From Sphingobacterium endophyticum (GTDB taxonomy: Bacteria; Bacteroidota; Bacteroidia; Sphingobacteriales; Sphingobacteriaceae), in NCBI RefSeq assembly GCF_009733535.1, contig NZ_SMMI01000003.1:434001-498000 (forward strand): a DNA stretch of 64,000 nt, written 5' to 3'. The stretch's first letter is position 1; each line of letters starts with the position of its first letter. This document shows, piece by piece, positions 55,305 through 64,000 of the stretch. The position numbers and the translations under genes are program-made. A model generated the notes under the pieces. That model saw only the letters and a list, made by a program, of their open reading frames with translations. It did not search any database and was not told the origin of the DNA.

Positions 55305-57641
55305 TTAAATAGTCAGATGATTTGTTCCTTTCTTCAATTGATACTCTTTTATAGTATCTCCAAATTTCACTTTGATTTTACCAGATGTTTCAGATTGTAC
55401 GGCAAAACTTGTTACTTGATGATTTTCCCATTTGAAACTCAATTTATAATTTCCCCTAACTTTAATCCCCGAAACTGAGCCATTAACCCAACTTTTAGGA
55501 ATAGCAGGTAATAGGACGATTTCAGCATTTTGGGATTGAACCAACATTTCTGCAAGTCCTGCTGCTCCCCCAAAATTACCGTCAATTTGAAACGGGGGAT
55601 GGGTGCTGAATAAATTGGGCAAACAGGTCTTCCCAATCAGTTCCTTTAAATGTGCATTTGCACTTTCCCCATCGAACAACCTAGCATAAAAATTTACGAT
55701 CCATGCCTTGCTCCATCCTGTATGTCCACCACCTGCAGATAATCGATTTTCAATCGTCTTTTTTGCAGCAGAAAAAAGTTCAGCTGTATTCGGATTAATT
55801 GAATTTCCGGGATATAACCCTAACAAATGAGACATGTGACGATGGCCAGGCTCTACTTCTTTGTAATCCTGGATCCATTCTTGGATCGCTCCAGATTTCC
55901 CAATGCGTATCGGCGGCAATTGTTTCCTAACTTGTTCAACCCTTGTAATCAAATCCTTATCCGTATCTAGCACCTTGGCGGCCTGTTCAAAATTATCGAA
56001 TAGCTCATGAATTATTTGGATGTCAATTGTACTTGCATAGGATAATTGAGATTTCACAGTTTTGCCGTTAACCACGGTTTCAAATTCATTTTCAGGAGAA
56101 TGTGATGGGTTCGTCACTAAAAAACCCTCCGGAGATTCAACCAAGAAATCTAGAACCCATAATAATGACCCCTTTATAATCGGGTAAGCAACATCACGAA
56201 GATATTGTTCATCTTTACTAAATGCGTAATGTCTGTAGATTGGAAATGTCATCCATGGACCTGCCATAGGTGAAACTCCCCATACTCCATCCGCAACACC
56301 TGTCCGGCCAAACGGGTCTGTTAAATGGTGAATAGTCCATCCTTTGGCCCCGTACATTTCTTTGGCTGTTTGTGCCCCCGGTTTAGTAATTTCTTTCATA
56401 AAATTTGCCAGAACCACACTTGTCTCTCCTAAATCTCCGGTCTCCGCGGGCCAATAATTCATCTGCAAATTAATATTTGTATGAAAATCCGAATTCCATG
56501 GTGCCTCATAATCCTGATTCCATATACCTTGTAGATTTGCAGGTAGTTTGCCCGGAGCACGACTTGAGGACATCAAAAGGTAACGGCCATATTGATAAAA
56601 TAAAACTGGTAGTCCAAAGTCTTCCGTTCCTTTGGAAAATTCTTTTAATCGCTGATCGGTTGCCAATGTATTTGAATTACCATTATTGATGGAAATCCCT
56701 ACCCGCTCAAACATGGATGAATGCTCCTTGCTGTGTATTCCTAAGAAATCCTTATTAGCATTCCTATGTAAACTTAACAGATGGTTGTTAAGGACACTTA
56801 ATGGATCGATGGAGGAATCAACATTGAGAAGGGATATATTATAATCCGTGTTTCCACTATATGCTATTAATATATTCTTTACATTTTTAAATTTAATACT
56901 GTTTCCATCAGTTGATTTAACTATTTCATAGGCCCCATCCGATTTCAAAATTTTAACTCCGGCAGCAAATCGCATATGTGACCCGGCAGGACCTGAATCT
57001 GCTTTCATAGAATCAAGGATTTGACCGACATAATAGATACCATCCTTCCATGAACCATAAGATTTGACATCCCGAGCTCGATCTAATGTTACCTCAAATG
57101 AAATGGGTTCATCTGATGTCCAACTAAGAAAAAGAGCATCATCAGGCGCTGATATAAACGACCGTTGGACAATCTTGTTACCCTTATTTAAAAAGGAAGT
57201 AACATGAACGCCTTGATTAAGATTTAAACTCCTAGAATATTCTTGAATATCACTTTCTATAAATGAATAGTTGATCTTTAAATTTCCTAATGGTTGATAG
57301 GAACGAATTCTTGAAGGTGTTCCAACCATATATTTAGTCGCAAGCTCTTTTGCCTCATCAAATTGGCTCTTAAAAATTGCATCTTGAATTTCTTTCAGAT
57401 GAATTGCAGACTCTTTGTTGTTATTGTTTATCTGGCTGCCAGCCCAAACACTTTCCTCATTCATCTGAAACAGCTCATGATCATAGCGTCCATGAACCAT
57501 AGCCCCCAATCGACCATTGCCCAAAGGAAGGGCCTCAGTCCATTTTGACGCTGGTTGTTTATACCATAGTTTTAAGGCATTATCCTGAGCAGAAAGTAGA
57601 ACAGGAAAAATGATTAGGAGTAGGTTTATAAGGTTTTTCAT
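55305..57641 (-). CDS. GH95-family alpha-L-fucosidase, secreted
   Basis: A 778-residue inverting glycosidase, probably 1,2-alpha-L-fucosidase, with a signal peptide (about 1-18). The N-terminal beta domain begins LWYKQPASKWTEALPLGNGRLGAMVHG; the catalytic barrel has GIWNQDYEAPWNSDFHTNINLQMNYW, where the two Asn after the His and the His itself are kept, and IDGNFGGAAGLAEML with the base-activating Asp. GH95 also contains alpha-L-galactosidases. Together with the GH92 and esterase genes it suggests N-glycan or plant-glycan use. Confidence 0.92.
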   Translation of the reverse strand: MKNLINLLLIIFPVLLSAQDNALKLWYKQPASKWTEALPLGNGRLGAMVHGRYDHELFQMNEESVWAGSQINNNNKESAIHLKEIQDAIFKSQFDEAKELATKYMVGTPSRIRSYQPLGNLKINYSFIESDIQEYSRSLNLNQGVHVTSFLNKGNKIVQRSFISAPDDALFLSWTSDEPISFEVTLDRARDVKSYGSWKDGIYYVGQILDSMKADSGPAGSHMRFAAGVKILKSDGAYEIVKSTDGNSIKFKNVKNILIAYSGNTDYNISLLNVDSSIDPLSVLNNHLLSLHRNANKDFLGIHSKEHSSMFERVGISINNGNSNTLATDQRLKEFSKGTEDFGLPVLFYQYGRYLLMSSSRAPGKLPANLQGIWNQDYEAPWNSDFHTNINLQMNYWPAETGDLGETSVVLANFMKEITKPGAQTAKEMYGAKGWTIHHLTDPFGRTGVADGVWGVSPMAGPWMTFPIYRHYAFSKDEQYLRDVAYPIIKGSLLWVLDFLVESPEGFLVTNPSHSPENEFETVVNGKTVKSQLSYASTIDIQIIHELFDNFEQAAKVLDTDKDLITRVEQVRKQLPPIRIGKSGAIQEWIQDYKEVEPGHRHMSHLLGLYPGNSINPNTAELFSAAKKTIENRLSAGGGHTGWSKAWIVNFYARLFDGESANAHLKELIGKTCLPNLFSTHPPFQIDGNFGGAAGLAEMLVQSQNAEIVLLPAIPKSWVNGSVSGIKVRGNYKLSFKWENHQVTSFAVQSETSGKIKVKFGDTIKEYQLKKGTNHLTI

Positions 57642-57683
57642 AAATAAAAATACAAAATAACCATATCAATGGACGTAACAATT

Positions 57684-57721
57684 AAAAAACAATAAAGCCA
57701 GAGCAAACGCCCTGGCTTTAT
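57684..57721 (-). terminator. Terminator of pnp
   Basis: A perfect 10-base-pair stem (57692-57701 with 57712-57721) is followed on the minus strand by six T (57689-57684). It lies about 84 bases after the pnp stop, with the heptamer array in between. Confidence 0.75.
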
Positions 57722-57770
57722 CATTTTTATATCCTCAAAACATAATCCAAAAGTCTATTAATCAACTATC

Positions 57771-57805
57771 TAGACTCTTTTGTCTTATGTCTTATGTCTA
57801 TTGTC
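57771..57805. repeat. Heptamer repeat array ending in the pnp stop codon
   Basis: Five 7-base units of the form NNNNGTC (first unit ends CTC) lie head to tail: TAGACTC, TTTTGTC, TTATGTC, TTATGTC, TATTGTC. The last base is the first base of the pnp TAG stop (as read on the minus strand's complement). On the minus strand it reads as GACATAA-like units. Similar GTCTTA-type arrays are dispersed in other Bacteroidota genomes, from memory. Confidence 0.7.
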
Positions 57806-59949
57806 TACCCCTCTTTCGGCTTATCTTCTTTTGGAGGACGTGGCAATAATGCTTTACGAGAAAGCTTCATTTTACCTTGTTTGTCAACATCCAAAAGTTT
57901 AACAGTCACCATATCACCTTCTTTGAAGACGGCATCCATTGTTTCTAGACGCTTCCAATCAATTTCAGAAATGTGTAAAAGACCATCTTTACCTGGCATG
58001 ATTTCAACAAACGCACCAAATGGCATGATTGACTTAACTTTACCTTCGTAAGTTTCACCAATCTCTGGTTTTGCAACGATAGCTTTGATTCTCGCCAATG
58101 CAGCATCAATAGCTTCTTTATTATCAGCGAAAATTTGAACAACACCTTTGTTATCTACCTCCTCAATGGAAATAGTAGCACCTGTTTCACGTTGCATTTC
58201 TTGGATAATTTTACCACCAGGTCCAATTACAGCTCCAATAAATTCTTTATCAATTAGAATTTGAATAATACGTGGTGCATGTGGTTTATAGTCTTCACGT
58301 GGACCAGAAATGGTTTTTGCCATTTCTCCTAAGATATGTAATCTTGCTTCCTTCGCTTGATCTAAAGCCTGTGTAAGTACTTCCCATTTAAGACCATTGA
58401 TTTTAAGGTCCATTTGACATCCTACGATACCTTTTGAAGTACCCGTTACTTTAAAGTCCATATCCCCTAAGTGATCTTCATCACCTAAGATATCTGAAAG
58501 GATTGCATATTTTCCAGTTTTTTCATCTGTAATCAATCCCATAGCGATTCCTGAAACAGGAGCAGCAAGCTTAACACCCGCATCCATCAATGCTAAAGTA
58601 CCGGCACAAACTGTAGCCATAGATGAAGAACCGTTGGATTCTAAAATATCAGAAACTACGCGGATCGTATATGGATTATCTTCAGTAGGAAGAACTTGTT
58701 TCAATGAACGCATCGCTAAATTACCATGCCCTACTTCACGACGACCCGGCCCTCTATTTGGCCTAACCTCTCCAGTTGAAAATCCCGGAAAGTTGTAGTG
58801 AAGAATAAACTTATTGTATCCATGGAAGAAGGCTCCATCAATCATTTGCTCATCATCCTTAGCTCCTAAGGTTACTGATGTCAATGATTGAGTCTCTCCA
58901 CGAGTGAATATAGCTGATCCGTGTGCAGCCGGTAGATAATCTACCTCGGACCAAATTGGACGAACAGTACGTACATCACGACCATCTAAACGAATTCCTT
59001 CATCCAATACTAAATTACGTACCGCATCATACTGAACATCATGGTAGTACTTCTTCATTAAGAACGCTGTATCCTCATCAATTTCCTCTCCCAATGTTTC
59101 AAAAAATGCCTTTCCAATTTCTGCAAATCTTTCTGTGCGATCATGTTTGGAAGATCTTGATTTCGCAACTTCATATACTTGTGCATAGGTAGCAGCATAA
59201 ACTGCATCTTTCAATTCTGGATTTGAAGGCTCATGATTAAAATCACGCTTCTCTGTTGATCCAACTAAATTCGCTAATTCGATCTGTCCAGCTACTTGTT
59301 TTTTAATTGCTTCATGTGCAAAAGCAATGGCTTCTACCATTTCTTCTTCGGAAATCTCTTTTGCCTCACCCTCTACCATGACGATATCTTGTGCAGATCC
59401 AGCAACTATAAATTCTAATGATGCTTTCTCTAATGCTGAAACTGTTGGATTAATTACTAATTCACCATCAATTTTAGCAACACGAACTTCTGATATCGGA
59501 CCATTGAATGGAATATCTGAAACAGCAATTGCAGCTGATGCTGCTAATCCTGCCAACGCATCTGGCATAATTTCTTTATCCGCAGAAATTAAACTAACCA
59601 TAACTTGGGTATCAGCATGGTAAGTTTCTGGGAATAATGGACGTAACGCCCTATCAATTAAACGTGAAATCAAAACTTCATAATCTGAAAGTCTAGCTTC
59701 ACGACGTAAAAATCCTCCTGGAATACGACCTGTTGCCGCATATTTCTCTTGGTAATCTACTGATAATGGTAAAAAATCTACCCCTGTTTTTGGCTCTTTT
59801 GAGGAAACCACAGTTGCTAGCAACATTGTGGACCCTTGTTTTAATACAACTGATCCATCAGCTTGTTTCGCTAACTTACCTGTAGACAATTCAATAGGGG
59901 CCAATCCGCCACCCATCTCAATTGTAACTTTCTTTTCGTTATAACTCAT
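57805..59949 (-). CDS. pnp: Polyribonucleotide nucleotidyltransferase
   Basis: Degrades RNA 3' to 5' with phosphate and takes part in mRNA turnover. The 714-residue form starts at ATG 59949 ([15 protein letters not shown]); the frame is open to 59994, but the added residues are unlike the family. Two RNase PH domains, the alpha-helical linker, a KH domain ([26 protein letters not shown] near 570) and an S1 domain ([23 protein letters not shown] near 637) are all there. The end is short and acidic. rpsO lies upstream in the same direction, but a terminator separates them. Confidence 0.97.
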   Translation of the reverse strand: MSYNEKKVTIEMGGGLAPIELSTGKLAKQADGSVVLKQGSTMLLATVVSSKEPKTGVDFLPLSVDYQEKYAATGRIPGGFLRREARLSDYEVLISRLIDRALRPLFPETYHADTQVMVSLISADKEIMPDALAGLAASAAIAVSDIPFNGPISEVRVAKIDGELVINPTVSALEKASLEFIVAGSAQDIVMVEGEAKEISEEEMVEAIAFAHEAIKKQVAGQIELANLVGSTEKRDFNHEPSNPELKDAVYAATYAQVYEVAKSRSSKHDRTERFAEIGKAFFETLGEEIDEDTAFLMKKYYHDVQYDAVRNLVLDEGIRLDGRDVRTVRPIWSEVDYLPAAHGSAIFTRGETQSLTSVTLGAKDDEQMIDGAFFHGYNKFILHYNFPGFSTGEVRPNRGPGRREVGHGNLAMRSLKQVLPTEDNPYTIRVVSDILESNGSSSMATVCAGTLALMDAGVKLAAPVSGIAMGLITDEKTGKYAILSDILGDEDHLGDMDFKVTGTSKGIVGCQMDLKINGLKWEVLTQALDQAKEARLHILGEMAKTISGPREDYKPHAPRIIQILIDKEFIGAVIGPGGKIIQEMQRETGATISIEEVDNKGVVQIFADNKEAIDAALARIKAIVAKPEIGETYEGKVKSIMPFGAFVEIMPGKDGLLHISEIDWKRLETMDAVFKEGDMVTVKLLDVDKQGKMKLSRKALLPRPPKEDKPKEG

Positions 59950-60087
59950 TGTGTTTTCTTTGCGATGCATTTTGCCTCTAATATCATGCATCAAATTAAT
60001 TTTAACATTTTTAATCGCACAAAGGTAACTAAAAATTTATTGCGTAAACATATCCCCAATAAATTTTAAACCAACTCAATTCCAATT

Positions 60088-60128
60088 AAAATCAAAAGGG
60101 GGCTTTGACTCTTGTCAAATCCCCCTTT
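60088..60128 (-). terminator. Terminator of rpsO
   Basis: An interrupted stem (60095-60109 with 60114-60128, one unpaired T) with a GGGGG/CCCCC core is followed on the minus strand by T-rich sequence. It lies 24 bases after the rpsO stop. Confidence 0.8.
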
Positions 60129-60151
60129 ATGAAGCTCTTTACAGATTTTAC

Positions 60152-60430
60152 TTATTTGATAATATCACGTAAGCCTAAGCCTTTGATGATAGCACGGTAT
60201 CTATTGATATCCTTTTTGTACAAATAAGCTAATAATGAACGACGTTTACCTACTAATTTTTGTAGTGAACGTTGTGTGTTAAAATCTTTTCTGTTTGATT
60301 TCAAATGCCCAGTTAAGTGAGCAATTCTTTTTGTAAATAAAGCTACTTGTCCTTCTGCAGAACCTGTGTTTTCAGCCGATCCTGCAAATTCTTGGAAGAT
60401 ATCAGCTTTGTACTCTTTACTTAAATACAT
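60152..60430 (-). CDS. rpsO: 30S ribosomal protein S15
   Basis: S15 binds the 16S rRNA central domain early in 30S assembly. At 92 residues it is near the usual 88-89; the conserved RIAHLTGHLKSNRKDFNTQRSLQKLVGKRRSLLAYL block (split over residues 34-68) is complete. The rpsO-pnp order is ancient and kept here, with a terminator in between that would allow only part of the transcription to reach pnp. The leader may fold into a control element, which I could not identify. Confidence 0.97.
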   Translation of the reverse strand: MYLSKEYKADIFQEFAGSAENTGSAEGQVALFTKRIAHLTGHLKSNRKDFNTQRSLQKLVGKRRSLLAYLYKKDINRYRAIIKGLGLRDIIK

Positions 60431-60545
60431 TTCGTGAATAATATTAAAGCGTTAAAAAATTTATTAATTGGCTGCAAAGTTAACATCTTTCGACCAAAAC
60501 AAAAAATTTATTATTCAAATATTCATTACAATAAGACCCTGCTCC

Positions 60546-61757
60546 TTAAACCTTTACATAGATTTTCTTCTGATCAAGCCAATAACAGATCGCCCACATG
60601 AACCCTAAAAAGCAAAGTGAATATGCAAAGGAGCCAATTTCCGGTGGACCTGGCAATTGCGCACATACATGATTGTAAAACCAAGAAAGGGGCGTCGTAT
60701 AAATCTCCTCGCCTGATTCATTAATCCCATTTGGAATCCTAATAAGCCCTAATGACTTTGGCAACAACCCGCTTAAAACAAAAATAAACAATGGGTTTTT
60801 CCCAAAAACATCAAAGAATTTTGTTACCCAATTCTTTACTCCTTGCACCTCTATATACCAAATCATAGTGCCAATAGTCAAAATCCCCAATCCGGTTGTA
60901 TAGAGCACATAGGAACTTGTCCATATTTTTTTATTAATTGGAAATCCTAATGACCAAGTCCAGGCCAAAACCAATAATATAAACCCTGTCACGAACATTC
61001 CTGACAATAATTTAAAATGAGGCTCATTGCTTAAAGGAACTTTTGTCCAAAGCCAATCCACTTGGCCTTGCTTTTTTATAAATACTCCCGCCAAATAACC
61101 GAATACAACCTGAACAACCGCTGGCAAAGCACTCATTAACCCTTCAGGATCAAATGGAACTCCTTCCCCTTTATACATGTGTGCTTCACTGAGTATTTGC
61201 TTATCAACAGCAGTACCAAACCAACCTTCCAACGAATAGGGATCTCCCGTCCCTAACAAGGCACATAATCCCCAATAGCCAAATAAAATTACTGCTGAAA
61301 TATAGATTAAGGATTTGGGCTTAAAGTAATAAGCCAGAATCGATGCAAAAAAATAAGCAATTGCAATTCGCTGAAGAACCCCTAATATCCTAACTCCTCG
61401 GTCAGGATCTGTACTACTCACCCATTCCCTAAACTGCAATGCTCCATCCGACCATTGAACAAATGGAAACCAATTCAATCCTAAACCTATTAGAAAAATA
61501 AGGACGGTCCTTTTAATAACTTTCTTCCAAAATATTTGGTCACCTGCTTCTTGCAATCTTGGGATTACAAATGACATGGCGTTCCCAACAGCAAATAGGA
61601 AGAATGGAAATACCAAATCCGTAGGTGTACAGCCATGCCAAGGGGCATGCTTTAATGGTGCAAACATATGTGACCAAGTCCCTGGATTATTAACCATTAT
61701 CATTAAGGCAACTGTTGCTCCCCTAAAGACATCTAAAGAATAATAGCGCTGTTTCAT
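60546..61757 (-). CDS. NagX-like membrane acyltransferase (DUF5009 type)
   Basis: A 403-residue inner-membrane protein related to heparan-alpha-glucosaminide N-acetyltransferase. The N-terminus has YYSLDVFRGATVALMIMVNNPGTWSHM and then HAPWHGCTPTDLVFPFFLFAVGNAMSF, with the conserved active-site His region; about ten membrane segments follow. In other bacteria NagX genes lie in N-acetylglucosamine or chitin-oligosaccharide loci, and here the gene is divergent from a ROK regulator and SusC, which agrees. The role (acyl transfer or transport) is not settled. Confidence 0.88.
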   Translation of the reverse strand: MKQRYYSLDVFRGATVALMIMVNNPGTWSHMFAPLKHAPWHGCTPTDLVFPFFLFAVGNAMSFVIPRLQEAGDQIFWKKVIKRTVLIFLIGLGLNWFPFVQWSDGALQFREWVSSTDPDRGVRILGVLQRIAIAYFFASILAYYFKPKSLIYISAVILFGYWGLCALLGTGDPYSLEGWFGTAVDKQILSEAHMYKGEGVPFDPEGLMSALPAVVQVVFGYLAGVFIKKQGQVDWLWTKVPLSNEPHFKLLSGMFVTGFILLVLAWTWSLGFPINKKIWTSSYVLYTTGLGILTIGTMIWYIEVQGVKNWVTKFFDVFGKNPLFIFVLSGLLPKSLGLIRIPNGINESGEEIYTTPLSWFYNHVCAQLPGPPEIGSFAYSLCFLGFMWAICYWLDQKKIYVKV

Positions 61758-61970
61758 AATTTATATCCTACCGAAGTTACAATTAAACAGTCATAAAAAC
61801 GCATTAGCCGCTCTTTAAATTTAGTAAATAGGCATAAAAGCGCACAAAATCACCTAACATTCTACACGATTTTAATTTGACAGCCTACACTTATTAAAAA
61901 AATTAAAAAGTATTTGGAAGTTATTATTTAATTACCATAACTTTACCGAAATATTAACAATTATTTAACC

Positions 61971-63152
61971 TTGGATAGCCTAAAATTATCGATTCTTAAG
62001 CGGTTGTATTTTTCTAATCCGCAATCGATTGCTGAACTCAGTTCTTCAATCGGTAAAAGCGTTCCTAATATTACCAATGCCGTTAATAAGCTATTACAAC
62101 TTAATTTAATTGAACAAGACGGCCTTGCTCCTTCAACCGGAGGAAGACGAGCTGCACAATTTGTTCCTAATGAATCTCAACTGCCGCTTATCATATCTGT
62201 TGCAATTGACCAATTCTACACTTCTGTCGCTGTCGTTGATTTTAAAAACCAATTTAAAACTGCAATCAATACCAAAGGAATTGATATCAAAATAGAGGAT
62301 GCTTACAGTAAAATTGTTGAATTAATTAAAAACACCATTAAGGAAATAGACACTTACAATGTCTACGGAATCGGCATCACCATTCCAGGTTTTGTTGATA
62401 GTAAAACCGGAAAAAACAATTCCTATAGCAATAACTCTCCTTTTTACGACCTAAAAACAAATATTCAGAAGGAATTTAACCTCCCAACTTTTGTTGAAAA
62501 CGACTCTTCAGCAATTGCTATTGCTGAACATACTTTTGGAATAGCGAAGAACATTGAAGATGTCATGGTGGTAAACCTAAACTGGGGTGTAGGGCTTGGA
62601 ATGATCCTCGACAATGAACTTTATCGTGGGCATTCAGGATTTGCAGGTGAATTCAGTCATATTCCCCTATCTGACTCCAATAAATTATGTTCATGCGGCA
62701 AAAAAGGTTGCCTCGAAGTAGAAGCATCTCTTATGGCAGCTGTGGAATCGGCGACTGATGCATTAAAATCTGGAGAAGGTTCTTCTCTACAAAAGTTTTT
62801 TGAAACACAAAATTATATCACAGGTGATCAGCTTTTAAATGCGGCTAACCAAGGAGACCAACTAGCCATGGAAGCCATCAATCGGATCGGATATATGCTT
62901 GGAAAAGGTATCGCAACATTAATTCATATCATTAATCCTCAGATGGTCGTCATCAGCGGAAGAGGATCTAAAGCTAAAAGTGTCCTTTTACCTAAAATTC
63001 AAAGTGCTGTATTGGAATTTAGCATTCATAGACTCTCAAAAAATACAAGCATAGAGTTCTCAAATACGGAAAACATACAATTATTGAGTTCAACCTGTAT
63101 CTGCATCTTGAACGCAGACAAGAACATCTATAAAACACAATTAATAGACTAA
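61971..63152 (+). CDS. ROK-family regulator with N-terminal winged helix
   Basis: A 393-residue NagC/XylR-type repressor. A winged-helix DNA-binding domain (KLSILKRLYFSNPQSIAELSSSIGKSVPNITNAVNKL, about 4-41) is followed by a sugar-kinase-like ROK domain. The ATP-site motif and zinc motif CSCGKKGCLEVEAS (about 240-253) are present. The start is TTG at 61971; the frame is closed 11 codons upstream at 61938 and no ATG fits. SusC follows after 19 bases, so both may share a transcript. Likely ligand is an amino sugar, inferred from the neighbours. Confidence 0.9.
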   Translation: MDSLKLSILKRLYFSNPQSIAELSSSIGKSVPNITNAVNKLLQLNLIEQDGLAPSTGGRRAAQFVPNESQLPLIISVAIDQFYTSVAVVDFKNQFKTAINTKGIDIKIEDAYSKIVELIKNTIKEIDTYNVYGIGITIPGFVDSKTGKNNSYSNNSPFYDLKTNIQKEFNLPTFVENDSSAIAIAEHTFGIAKNIEDVMVVNLNWGVGLGMILDNELYRGHSGFAGEFSHIPLSDSNKLCSCGKKGCLEVEASLMAAVESATDALKSGEGSSLQKFFETQNYITGDQLLNAANQGDQLAMEAINRIGYMLGKGIATLIHIINPQMVVISGRGSKAKSVLLPKIQSAVLEFSIHRLSKNTSIEFSNTENIQLLSSTCICILNADKNIYKTQLID

Positions 63153-63171
63153 TTACTTAAATCATCAACAA

Positions 63172-64000
63172 ATGAGCAAATTTTACGCTAAATGTTGCAG
63201 TATAACCCTGATTATGCTTCTTAGTATAACGACGTTATTTGCACAACAAACTGTTACGGGGAGAGTAACAGATCCAAGTGGAGAAGGCCTTGCTGGTGTG
63301 AGTGTGACTGTTGTTGGAACCAACAAAGCAGCTCAAACTAACATGGATGGTAACTTTTCCATTCAAGCCAATAATGGCCAAAAACTACGCTTTACAAGTG
63401 TAGGCTTTCAATCTCAAGAAGTTGCAGTGACTTCGACAACCGTAAATGTTTCCCTTCAGGAAGATGCCGGAAACATTGACGAGGTGGTTGTAACCGCAAT
63501 GGGTATTAAAAGAGCACCTAAGGAATTAGGTTATGCGATGAGTACCGTAGAGGCAAAAGAATTAACGAAAACTGGTTCACCTAACGTTGCAGGCGCTTTG
63601 TACGGTAAGGCTCCAGGGGTACGTATTTCTTCATCCCCAGGTGGTGCTACTTCAGGTATCAATATCAATATCCGTGGTACTAACTCGGTGACCGGAAGTT
63701 CTCAACCTTTAATCATTATCGATGGGGTACCTATGAGAACAACAGCTTTTAACAACTCTAACTATTGGGGTGACCAACGCGCAAGAGGTAATGGATTAGA
63801 AGACCTGAACCCTGAAGATATCGAATCAATCTCAGTTTTAAAAGGTGCTTCTGCAGCTGCATTATACGGTTCTGAAGCATTAAACGGTGTTGTAATGGTT
63901 ACTACAAAATCTGGAAAAGGTGGTCAGGGAGTAGCAATTGACTTTAATGCTACTTATACTCATGATCAAATCGCTTATCTTCCAAGATTCCAAGACGTTC
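63172..64000 (+). CDS. SusC/RagA-type TonB-dependent transporter, cut by window end
   Basis: The first 276 codons of a second SusC-like protein. A signal peptide (about 1-25, ending LFAQ), a carboxypeptidase-regulatory-like domain (VTGRVTDPSGEGLAGVSVTVVG), the DEVVVTAMGIKR TonB-box region and the plug (ALYGKAPGVRI, INIRGTNSV, PLIIIDGVP, SVLKGASAAALYGSEALNGVVMVTTK) are read directly. It differs clearly from the other SusC in the window. The barrel and a probable SusD partner lie beyond the edge. Confidence 0.96.
   Translation, partial: MSKFYAKCCSITLIMLLSITTLFAQQTVTGRVTDPSGEGLAGVSVTVVGTNKAAQTNMDGNFSIQANNGQKLRFTSVGFQSQEVAVTSTTVNVSLQEDAGNIDEVVVTAMGIKRAPKELGYAMSTVEAKELTKTGSPNVAGALYGKAPGVRISSSPGGATSGININIRGTNSVTGSSQPLIIIDGVPMRTTAFNNSNYWGDQRARGNGLEDLNPEDIESISVLKGASAAALYGSEALNGVVMVTTKSGKGGQGVAIDFNATYTHDQIAYLPRFQDV

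Noticed and set aside
57805..59994. Longer N-terminus of PNPase up to 59994
   Set aside because: The 15 extra residues are unlike the family, and the ATG at 59949 gives the standard N-terminus.
1..64000. CRISPR array, transposase, prophage or integrated element
   Set aside because: No regularly spaced repeats, transposase or integrase frames, or tRNA-flanked attachment repeats were found on either strand.

Overview
The window is a 64 kb piece of a low-GC Bacteroidota chromosome, most likely from a Sphingobacteriaceae member related to Sphingobacterium or Pedobacter. The reasons are: paired SusC/SusD outer-membrane proteins; promoters of the Bacteroidota type (-7 box TAnnTTTG, weak Shine-Dalgarno sequences); an alternative complex III (act) cluster fused to a caa3-type oxidase cluster; and family members typical of this phylum (DUF6377, DUF4920, DUF3341, DUF420). 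Genes are densely packed. No non-genic stretch exceeds about 300 bases, and I see no tRNA, rRNA, CRISPR array, transposase or phage gene.

Layout. 1-14767 is mostly housekeeping: tgt (cut by the left edge), a family 2 glycosyltransferase, rsmG, dprA, an MHS-type transporter, the SRP RNA, accD, a secreted sialate O-acetylesterase, a small HExxH protein, a MerR regulator, a phosphodiesterase, trmN6, a lipoprotein, mutS and mtgA. 14776-25519 holds a secreted isoaspartyl peptidase and a polysaccharide utilisation locus on the minus strand: an S4 RNA-binding protein, a membrane-tethered DUF6377 regulator, SusC, SusD, a GH30 lipoprotein and a SusE-like lipoprotein, ending in a terminator. The GH30 with this set of partners suggests a beta-glucan target, possibly beta-1,6-glucan; that is inference. 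25625-32507 is again housekeeping (dapD, tsaC, DUF4920, folP, brnQ, metG, DoxX).

32578-49684 is one 17 kb minus-strand respiratory cluster. It encodes the six-subunit alternative complex III (actA-F, menaquinol to cytochrome c), then cytochrome c oxidase subunits II, I, III, III-like and IV, the heme A and heme O synthases, a SCO-like protein, a DUF420 assembly protein and a conserved soluble protein. Together they would form a quinol-oxidising, oxygen-reducing supercomplex. The SCO-like protein has lost every cysteine and the copper-binding histidine, which is the clearest oddity of the cluster.

49914-63172 onward is a glycan and stress region: a lipoprotein MsrB, a LacI-type regulator divergent from a GH92 alpha-mannosidase with a repeat-rich shared control region, a DUF493 protein, a collagen-like lipoprotein, a GH95 alpha-L-fucosidase, pnp and rpsO, then a NagX-like membrane acyltransferase divergent from a ROK regulator and a second SusC gene that runs off the right edge. 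The NagX/ROK/SusC grouping suggests the start of an N-acetylglucosamine or chitin-oligosaccharide locus.

I found no clearly new multigene system. The best leads are the cysteine-less SCO protein, the DUF6377 membrane-spanning regulator with its PUL, the GCTAAA repeat/dyad cluster between the LacI gene and GH92, the heptamer repeat touching the pnp stop codon, and the small HExxH membrane protein.
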